Origin: an uncultured Bacteroidales bacterium
GTDB lineage: Bacteria; Bacteroidota; Bacteroidia; Bacteroidales; Bacteroidaceae
Direction: 5' to 3'
Assembly: GCA_902768605.1 (NCBI GenBank)
Contig: CACXLY010000110.1
Coordinates: forward strand, 1-5,177
DNA length: 5,177 bases
Part shown: positions 1-5,177 of the stretch, one piece after another
Layout of the letters: every line of letters begins with the position of its first letter
Numbering within the stretch: position 1 is the stretch's first letter
The notes under the pieces: generated by a model
What the model was told of the DNA's origin: nothing
Databases searched by the model: none
The model's input: only the letters and a program-made list of their open reading frames with translations
Made by a program: the position numbers and the translations under genes

Positions 1-1
1 C

Positions 2-685
2 CTCACCCTGCAGGACATCACGCGCGCTGCCATCAACTTCCTCATGAAGAAGCAGAGCGAGAAGGACGGCTTCTTCCTGATGGTGGAAGGCGGCAAGATC
101 GACTGGGCTTGCCACGCTAACGACCCCGCATTCATCTCCGAGCTTATCGACATGGACAACGCCGTCAAGGTGGCTTACGAGTTCTATCAGCAGCACCCCG
201 ACGAGACGCTCATCGTCATCTCCGCCGACCACGAGACGGGCGGACTGGTGCTCGGCCGCGGCCCGTACGAGCTGAACCTCAAGGCTGTGTCCTATCAGCG
301 CATGAGTATGGACAAGCTCAACCGCGAGCTCAACAACATGAAGAAGAACCTGGGCGAGAAATTCACTTGGGACGAGACGAAGAAGTTCCTCACTGAGAAC
401 TTCGGCTTCTGGAACGGCGTTGAGGTCAACGACGACCAGGCAAAGCGTCTGGAGAACTCCTTCAACGAGTTCAAGGATGGCAAGGGCGACGCCGGCCGCC
501 TCTCTGGCACGGTGAAGCGCGTCATCTCCGAGTGCGCCCTGATTGGCTGGCAAAGCGGCGGCCACAGCAACGGCTACGTTCCCGCCTTCGCTATCGGCGT
601 CGGTGCAGAGCAGTTCCACGGCCGCTTCGACAATACCGAAATCCCGAAGAAGATGGCAAAGGCTGCCGGCTGGGAAGTGAAGTAA
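2..685 (+). CDS. Alkaline phosphatase, C-terminal part (5' truncated by window edge)
   Basis: Metal-dependent phosphomonoesterase of the PhoA superfamily, expected in the periplasm; it releases inorganic phosphate from phosphate esters. The frame is open from base 2, so the ATG at 44 is internal, and 227 codons are present. Counting from base 2, the metal ligands are E29 in VEGGKID, D34, H38, D76 and H77 in ADHETGG, and H188 in GGHSNGYVPAF. They match E. coli PhoA E322, D327, H331, D369, H370 and H412, and spacing through H77 is identical. W35 replaces PhoA K328; a Trp here is known from the Antarctic TAB5 enzyme. About 69 extra residues lie between H77 and H188, a charged, mostly helical-looking insertion. 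The nucleophile Ser and the remaining ligands lie upstream of the window. The end, with DNTEI followed by a short helix, looks complete. The family is clear; the natural substrate is not. Confidence 0.95.
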   Translation, partial: LTLQDITRAAINFLMKKQSEKDGFFLMVEGGKIDWACHANDPAFISELIDMDNAVKVAYEFYQQHPDETLIVISADHETGGLVLGRGPYELNLKAVSYQRMSMDKLNRELNNMKKNLGEKFTWDETKKFLTENFGFWNGVEVNDDQAKRLENSFNEFKDGKGDAGRLSGTVKRVISECALIGWQSGGHSNGYVPAFAIGVGAEQFHGRFDNTEIPKKMAKAAGWEVK

Positions 686-704
686 AGCAAAATAATCACC
701 CACA

Positions 705-3392
705 ATGAGATACTTTTATTCTTCGCTATTCGCTCTCTGCTCTTTCCTCCTCCTCCCTCTCCTCGCTTTGGCAGAGGGAGGGAAGAGCCAGGTGCCGCTG
801 GCTGACCCGTACATCCTGCTCGAAGGCGACACCTACTACGCCTACGGCACTAACGATGCCGACGGCATCCGCTGCTATACGAGCAACGACCTGCGCGTCT
901 GGAAGTACGAAGGCTTGGCCCTCCATAAAAACAACACGACAGAAACCAAATGGTTCTGGGCTCCTGAGGTCTATCACGTCAAAGGCAAGTACATCATGTA
1001 CTACTCCGCCAACGAGCACCTCTATGCCGCGACTGCCAACTCGCCGAAAGGCCCGTTCGTGCAGGTCGGCACGTACCAGATGAACGACCTCATCGGCGAC
1101 GAGAAGTGCATCGACTCGCATGTCTTCATCGATACGGACAGCACGGCCTACATCTTCTTCGTGCGCTTCACCGACGGCAACTGCATCTGGCAGGCAAAGC
1201 TGAGCGACGACTTCATTACGCCCATCGCAGGAACCTTGCGCAAATGTTTCGCTGTCTCGCAAAGTTGGGAGAACAAGATGGGGCGCGTCAACGAGGGGCC
1301 AAACGTCATCAAACATGGCCGTCGATATTTCCTCACCTATTCGGGCAACGACTATCAGAGCCAAGACTATGCCGTGGGTTATGCCTATACGAACAACATC
1401 GCATCGGGCAACTGGACGAAGTACGCGCAGAACCCCATCCTTCGCCGTTGGGACGACCTCGTCGGCACGGGCCATCACTCGCTCTTCTATGACAAGGACA
1501 GCGTCCTGCGCATCGTCTTTCACGCCCACAACAGCAAGGAGACCATTCATCCCCGACTGATGTACATCGGCACGATGCAGCTGCGCAGCAACGGCCTCGT
1601 GATGCTCAACGACCCCATTATCCGCCCGACGCTTTCCACGTCTGCTCCTTACAACCCCGAGCTTATCACGAAGAAATGGGGTTTTGAGAACGGCGGAGCG
1701 GTCACCATCGACTTGAACAACGACGGAAGCCAAGACATCGTGACCGGTGGACTTTCCTACGTTCAGGACTCCGCCACAGGCGAAACCACGACAAGCAGCA
1801 TTTCCTACATCGCTACCCTTTCGCCCTTGACACACAGATGGACAAGGGTCTTATCGACGCCTCCCTTCAATGTGACGGAGTCGCCTTCCCTCGTTCCCTG
1901 CGAAATCAACAATGACGGCAACATGGACCTCATCGCCTTCGACCAGACAGCTGACGAGGCAGACGACATCACCGAAGGCATCTTCCTTGGCAAAGGAGAC
2001 GGGACATTCGAGGTGGCGGGACTTACCATCCTCAACCCCGACGGCTCTCCTGCGGCCTTTAACCTCAAGGCACCCTGCAACGCCGAGATTATCGACATCG
2101 ACAACGACGCCCGGCTCGACATCATCCTTGCAGGGCATGAAGGCAACACGAACTGCAACGTCATCCTCCACAACCAATCGGATGGCAGCAGTGCTCTGCG
2201 TTTCTCTGTAGAGCCCTACGACACAGAGTACCTACTCCGCGAGGCCATCGTCAAGCCCGCCGACTTCAACAACGACGGTCTTCAGGACTTTGCCATCTCG
2301 GCGCTTGTGGACGGGCGGGACGACCAGCTGCGTTTCACCGACGTCTTCCTCAACAATCCAGAGCAGCCCGGGCAGTTCATCCGCCTCGGACTGGGCGAGA
2401 AGGGAGCCGACCTGAAACGCAAGTCGAACGGAGCCTTGCAGGTGGCCGACTTCAACAACGACGGCTGGCTCGACATCTTGCTTGCAGGCCTGGGCGAGGC
2501 CACATCGGGAGAAAGTGCGGCGAAACAGCGCATCTACATCAACCAGAAGACAGACGTGCCCAGCTTCAGGGCAATCACGAGCGACTTCCAAAGCGACGTC
2601 TATACGCTCGCGTCCTCAGCCAGCAACTCCGCCGGCGTTATCGACTGGAACGGCGACGGGCTCTACGACGTCCTCATCGGCGGCACGAAGTCGAACGTCT
2701 ATGGCGGCATGCTTTACCTCAACGACGGCAAAGGTCGCCTCAAACGCAATGTAGCCATTCCCGGAGCGACAGGAGCCTGCACCATCTTCCCCGACTACAA
2801 CGGCGACGGACGCAAGGACTACGTGCTTATCGGACTGTCGAAGGACAAGAGCTATCTGACGGCAGAGCAATTCGGCGACAATGCCATCCTCTGCTATAAC
2901 CTGCTTTCTCCCCTATCGCGACCCGATGCACCACTCTCACCGACAGTATGCAAAGAGCCTGGCATCGTGACGCTGGCCTGGGAGGCACCTGATACGATAC
3001 ACAAAGGCTTTACCTACGAGGTCTTTCTCAAGGACGAGGAAGGCAACCTGCTGAACAGTACGCCAGCCATCATTGGCGGAGAGAGTGACGGCACGAGGAA
3101 GGCGAACCTGCTGGGCCGGGTCGGCACAAGGACGGAGTGGACGTTTCGTCCCACGAAGCCCGGCACGTACACTTGGGGCGTGCAAACGGTCGATGCCGCC
3201 TACACGGGCTCAGTCTTCACCGAAGGTCCGCAGTTCACCCTTTCCGAAGAAGACATCGCGAGCAGCATCACAACAATTCAAGATTCGAAAATCGAGATTC
3301 AAAATGATATGTTTGACCTTGGTGGCCGGCGACTTTCGAAGCCACAAAGAGGTGTCAATATCATTAACAGGAGCAAGGTTCTGAAGAAATAA
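705..3392 (+). CDS. Secreted GH43 glycoside hydrolase with seven FG-GAP/VCBS repeats, FN3-like domain and T9SS-like tail
   Basis: Complete 895-residue exported protein. Residues 1-23 are a signal peptide (hydrophobic core 8-22, likely cleavage after ALA at 23). Residues 30-305 form a GH43 five-bladed propeller: D34 in LADPY is the likely catalytic base, D137 in IDSHVFID the pKa modulator, and E197 in VNEGPN the catalytic acid. WAPE (85-88) and GHH (256-258, probable central metal His) also fit the family. Residues about 325-735 carry seven D-x-N-x-D-G-type calcium loops. Residues about 739-846 resemble a fibronectin-III fold (GTYTWGVQTVD), and 868-895 look like a sorting tail. GH43 enzymes are mostly arabinofuranosidases or beta-xylosidases; the subfamily and substrate cannot be told by eye. 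The ATG at 705 is chosen because the signal peptide follows at once; an A-rich leader without a Shine-Dalgarno sequence precedes it. It starts 19 bases after the phosphatase, so co-transcription is likely. Confidence 0.9.
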   Translation: MRYFYSSLFALCSFLLLPLLALAEGGKSQVPLADPYILLEGDTYYAYGTNDADGIRCYTSNDLRVWKYEGLALHKNNTTETKWFWAPEVYHVKGKYIMYYSANEHLYAATANSPKGPFVQVGTYQMNDLIGDEKCIDSHVFIDTDSTAYIFFVRFTDGNCIWQAKLSDDFITPIAGTLRKCFAVSQSWENKMGRVNEGPNVIKHGRRYFLTYSGNDYQSQDYAVGYAYTNNIASGNWTKYAQNPILRRWDDLVGTGHHSLFYDKDSVLRIVFHAHNSKETIHPRLMYIGTMQLRSNGLVMLNDPIIRPTLSTSAPYNPELITKKWGFENGGAVTIDLNNDGSQDIVTGGLSYVQDSATGETTTSSISYIATLSPLTHRWTRVLSTPPFNVTESPSLVPCEINNDGNMDLIAFDQTADEADDITEGIFLGKGDGTFEVAGLTILNPDGSPAAFNLKAPCNAEIIDIDNDARLDIILAGHEGNTNCNVILHNQSDGSSALRFSVEPYDTEYLLREAIVKPADFNNDGLQDFAISALVDGRDDQLRFTDVFLNNPEQPGQFIRLGLGEKGADLKRKSNGALQVADFNNDGWLDILLAGLGEATSGESAAKQRIYINQKTDVPSFRAITSDFQSDVYTLASSASNSAGVIDWNGDGLYDVLIGGTKSNVYGGMLYLNDGKGRLKRNVAIPGATGACTIFPDYNGDGRKDYVLIGLSKDKSYLTAEQFGDNAILCYNLLSPLSRPDAPLSPTVCKEPGIVTLAWEAPDTIHKGFTYEVFLKDEEGNLLNSTPAIIGGESDGTRKANLLGRVGTRTEWTFRPTKPGTYTWGVQTVDAAYTGSVFTEGPQFTLSEEDIASSITTIQDSKIEIQNDMFDLGGRRLSKPQRGVNIINRSKVLKK
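1710..2819 (+). repeat. Seven FG-GAP/VCBS calcium-binding repeats (predicted seven-bladed propeller)
   Basis: Seven copies of a loop resembling D-x-N-x-D-G-x-x-D start at protein residues 336, 400, 464, 520, 582, 647 and 697 of the GH43 protein. Examples are DLNNDGSQD, DFNNDGWLD and DYNGDGRKD. Spacings are 64, 64, 56, 62, 65 and 50 residues, typical of FG-GAP/VCBS blades, and several loops are followed by a hydrophobic I-L-x-G strand. Copy 2 starts with Glu instead of Asp, and copy 3 (DIDNDARLD) has Ala where the others have Gly, so its loop may be altered. Seven blades fit the integrin-alpha-like propeller fold. Such domains usually bind Ca2+ and mediate carbohydrate or protein contacts. Here the domain may hold substrate or anchor the enzyme; that role is inference. 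Confidence 0.85.
3276..3304 (+). repeat. AT-rich short direct repeats inside the GH43 3' coding end
   Basis: The segment contains three ATTC cores (3276-3279, 3283-3286, 3297-3300), two of them within AGATTC, and ATTCAAGAT is echoed by ATTCAAAAT. It is in frame and encodes IQDSKIEIQN (residues 858-867), so the protein also shows an IQ(D/N) repeat. By hand count the last 122 bases of the gene are about 39% GC, against about 60% in a 60-base sample at 2401-2460. It sits exactly at the join between the FN3-like domain and the sorting tail. It may be a small repeat element tolerated as linker, or simply low-complexity linker sequence. Confidence 0.45.
3306..3392 (+). other. T9SS-like C-terminal sorting tail of the GH43 protein
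   Basis: The final 28 residues (868-895) read DMFDLGGRRLSKPQ, then a GVNIIN strand, then a basic SKVLKK end. This resembles Bacteroidetes C-terminal signals of the form DLxGRRxxxPxxGxYIxxGKKxLxK, used for export through the type IX secretion system and attachment at the cell surface. The usual Tyr in GxYI is Asn here, and the GKK turn is changed to RSK, so the copy is slightly divergent. If functional, the enzyme would be displayed on the cell surface or released rather than staying in the periplasm. No T9SS component gene is in the window. Confidence 0.6.
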
Positions 3393-4262
3393 ATGAGACG
3401 TCTCTCAGGTTACATCGGCGCGCTCGTTGTCGTCTGCATCTGGGGCTCCACCTTCGTCAGCAGCAAGGTGTTGCTTGATGTGGGCCTGCGCCCCGCGGAC
3501 ATCTTCCTCATTCGCTTCGTCATAGCGTACCTCTGCATGCTTGCCATCTCGCACCGGCGGCTTTTTTCCGACAATTGGCGCGACGAGCTGGTGCTCTTCC
3601 TGCTCGGCATCATGGGCGGTTCGCTCTACTTCCTGACGGAGAACATGGCGCTTTGCTACAGCTATGCCACCAATGTCAGCATCCTGGTCAGCACGGCTCC
3701 GTTGCTTACCGCACTTGTATGCTCCGCCTTTTATACCTCGGAGCGGATGAAAGGCTGGCAGGTGATAGGTTCGCTCATCGCCTTTGCGGGCGTCGTGCTT
3801 GTCGTGCTCAATGGCCAGCTCGTGCTGCATCTCAATCCCTTAGGAGACTTTCTCGCCCTCTCTGCCGCCCTTTCGTGGGCGTTCTATTCGCTCTTTATGA
3901 GGCGAATCATGGGGCGTTACAGCATGGATTTCATCACGCGAAAGATATTCGCATACGGCATCATCAGCATTCTGCCCTACTTTTGGCTTGTAGAACCTTT
4001 CAGCGTGACGGGAGCGATGCTGGCCAAGCCCGTCGTCGCCGCCAACTTGCTGTTCCTGTCCGTCATCGCGTCGAATGCCTGCTACCTGCTTTGGAACTGG
4101 GTGATGCGGGAAGTGGGCGTCGTCCATGCCTCCAATTTCATCTATCTGCAAAGCCTCGTCACGATGGTCGTCAGCGCCATAGTCCTCGACGAACGCATCA
4201 CGCTGATGGCCATAGCCGGAGCAGTCATCCTCATCTTGGGAATGCTTCGGGCCTTGAAATAA
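3393..4262 (+). CDS. EamA/DMT-superfamily inner-membrane transporter
   Basis: Complete 289-residue integral membrane protein of the drug/metabolite transporter (RhaT/YdcZ-like, EamA) superfamily, whose members usually export or import small metabolites. Ten hydrophobic segments are visible at about residues 7-28, 35-53, 64-83, 92-114, 121-140, 151-170, 182-200, 213-234, 243-264 and 268-287, arranged as two five-helix EamA repeats. Family traits include the WGSTFVSSK start of helix 1, the R41-containing helix 2, and the acidic DER (266-268) loop between the last two helices, which mirrors SER (116-118) in the first half. Length is normal for the family. The ATG at 3393 follows the GH43 stop with no gap, which suggests translational coupling; no good Shine-Dalgarno lies at normal distance (AGGAG at 3369-3373 is too far). 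The substrate cannot be predicted. A link to sugars released by the neighbours is only positional inference. Confidence 0.92.
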   Translation: MRRLSGYIGALVVVCIWGSTFVSSKVLLDVGLRPADIFLIRFVIAYLCMLAISHRRLFSDNWRDELVLFLLGIMGGSLYFLTENMALCYSYATNVSILVSTAPLLTALVCSAFYTSERMKGWQVIGSLIAFAGVVLVVLNGQLVLHLNPLGDFLALSAALSWAFYSLFMRRIMGRYSMDFITRKIFAYGIISILPYFWLVEPFSVTGAMLAKPVVAANLLFLSVIASNACYLLWNWVMREVGVVHASNFIYLQSLVTMVVSAIVLDERITLMAIAGAVILILGMLRALK

Positions 4263-4297
4263 GCGACGTCCTGCCGCTTCCTGCAAGAGCTCTCCCC

Positions 4298-5176
4298 TTA
4301 TTTTACAGGAGCCGAGGGAGGTGCGGCATACGGGTCAGCACCCCATTGCTTATTGGGTCGGCTGCCCATTTCAAGCACAAGCGTGGCTCCGTCCAATATG
4401 TCGTCGTGGCTGAACCAAGGCTTATCCCAGGTCTTGCCATTGAATGTGGCCTTCTGGATGTACTTGTTTTCCCGGCTTGCTCCCTTGGCGATGATGTGCA
4501 ACTCCTTGCCTTTTGGCAACTTGACGCGGATGTCTGAGAAGATAGGCGAGCCGATGTTGTAGGCGGGGAAGCCGGGTGTGACGGGATAGAATCCGAGCGA
4601 GGAGAAGACCACGAACGACGTCATGCCGCCGCCGTCCTCGTCGCCAGGCATGCCCATCACATCGTTGCGGAACCATGCGTCGAGGCATTGGCGGATGCGT
4701 TTCTGCGTCTTCCAGGGAGCGCCCGCATAGTTATATAAATAAGGTATATGCAGCGAAGGCTCGTTGGCCATCGTGAACTGCCCCATGTTTCCCGTTTGGT
4801 CGGGGAACTCGCCAAAGAACTGCCATTTGCTTTTGCCAAGAGGTTCGGCGAAGGTTCTGTCGAGTTCGCGCACCATTGCCTCTCTGCCGCCCATCAGTTT
4901 CACAAGGTCAGCGAGGTTGTGCTGCACGTCCCAACGATAAGTCCACCCGTTGTTTTCGCCGTACGCGGCACGTGCTCCGATGCCTCCGCTAAAGCGATAG
5001 TCGAAGTCAGGCAGGAAGTTTCCCTGCTCGTCCTTAGGATGGAAGAAGAGGGTCTCCTCGTTCCAGACGTTACGATAGTTGTAGCTGAGCTTGAGATACT
5101 TCGCCGCGTCGGACTTTTTGCCGAGGTATTCTGCTATTCGCGACAGGCACCATTCGTCGTAGGCTGTGCCTAAGGT
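4298..5176 (-). CDS. GH92 alpha-mannosidase, C-terminal part (5' end beyond window)
   Basis: Exo-acting, Ca2+-dependent, inverting alpha-mannosidase family, typically periplasmic or surface-exposed in Bacteroidetes and acting on N-glycans or yeast mannan. The frame stays open to the right edge, so the GTG at 4925-4927 is internal. 292 codons are present, about 40% of the usual 740-780-residue enzyme. Residues counted from 5176: 5-40 (YDEWCLSRIAEYLGKK) belong to the (alpha/alpha)6 barrel. ANEPSLHIPYLYNYAG follows, with E139 (bases 4760-4762) as probable catalytic acid. PGDEDGGGMTSF comes next, with D179 and D181 (4640-4642, 4634-4636) in the general-base region. SSLGFYPVTPG and YNIGSPIF then lead into the C-terminal beta-sandwich. 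Many family members have a GNEDCG-like version of the base motif, so GDEDGGG marks a particular branch. The stop at 4298-4300 follows a Pro/Ala-rich tail. It converges on the transporter gene. The exact linkage is undetermined. Confidence 0.93.
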   Translation of the reverse strand, partial: TLGTAYDEWCLSRIAEYLGKKSDAAKYLKLSYNYRNVWNEETLFFHPKDEQGNFLPDFDYRFSGGIGARAAYGENNGWTYRWDVQHNLADLVKLMGGREAMVRELDRTFAEPLGKSKWQFFGEFPDQTGNMGQFTMANEPSLHIPYLYNYAGAPWKTQKRIRQCLDAWFRNDVMGMPGDEDGGGMTSFVVFSSLGFYPVTPGFPAYNIGSPIFSDIRVKLPKGKELHIIAKGASRENKYIQKATFNGKTWDKPWFSHDDILDGATLVLEMGSRPNKQWGADPYAAPPSAPVK

Positions 5177-5177
5177 G

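Noticed and set aside
44..46. ATG at 44 as the start of the phosphatase
   Set aside because: The frame is open upstream to base 2 and the upstream residues fit the family, while the protein from 44 would lack the nucleophile and half of the fold. It is an internal Met.
686..704. Possible promoter between the phosphatase and GH43 genes
   Set aside because: Only 19 A-rich bases are available, too few for a Bacteroidetes -33/-7 promoter, and no TAnnTTTG-type box is seen. Read-through from upstream is simpler.
726..1835. 369-codon open frame on the minus strand opposite the GH43 region
   Set aside because: It is Val/Ala/Asp-rich with no domain or export signal, and it lies antisense to a domain with clear GH43 motifs. 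It is a shadow of GC-biased codon use.
3575..4537. 320-codon plus-strand open frame running from inside the transporter into the GH92 region
   Set aside because: The translation is rich in Arg, His, Ala and Leu with no recognisable fold. It overlaps two well-supported genes in other frames and is a frame shadow.
4925..4927. GTG as the start of the GH92 gene
   Set aside because: The frame continues to the right edge and encodes recognisable GH92 barrel sequence, so this is an internal Val.
4748..5173. 141-codon plus-strand open frame opposite GH92
   Set aside because: It lies antisense to conserved GH92 motifs and reads as a Val-rich shadow without family features.

Overview
The window looks like a piece of a moderately GC-rich Bacteroidales chromosome, most likely from a Prevotella-like genus. 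The evidence is the gene content: a Bacteroidetes-style alkaline phosphatase, a secreted GH43 enzyme ending in a type IX secretion (T9SS)-like tail, and a GH92 alpha-mannosidase. Starts also lack convincing Shine-Dalgarno sequences, as is usual in that phylum. Genus is inferred from protein style only; no rRNA or other marker gene is present.

Layout. Bases 2-685 (+) hold the C-terminal half of an alkaline phosphatase whose N-terminus lies before the window. After 19 bases comes a complete 895-residue secreted protein (705-3392, +). It has a signal peptide, a GH43 five-bladed propeller catalytic domain, seven FG-GAP/VCBS calcium-loop repeats that should form a second, seven-bladed propeller, a fibronectin-III-like domain, and a short sorting tail. 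Its stop codon directly abuts the start of a complete 289-residue EamA/DMT-family inner-membrane transporter (3393-4262, +). After 35 more bases the opposite strand carries the C-terminal part (292 codons) of a GH92 enzyme, which continues beyond the right edge (4298-5176, -). The window is almost entirely coding and has no non-coding stretch longer than 35 bases.

How the genes may work together. The three plus-strand genes are packed tightly enough to be one transcription unit. The phosphatase and the two glycosidases would act outside the cytoplasm on phosphorylated or branched glycans, releasing phosphate, a GH43-type sugar (arabinose, xylose or similar) and mannose. The EamA protein could move a small metabolite, but nothing shows its substrate. 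No SusC/SusD pair, regulator or other polysaccharide-utilisation marker is visible, so calling this a glycan-utilisation locus is inference. I found no RNA gene, CRISPR array, insertion sequence, attachment site or convincing promoter or terminator. The most unusual parts are the double-propeller architecture of the GH43 protein and its AT-rich, repeat-like C-terminal coding segment. I see no evidence for a previously undescribed system.
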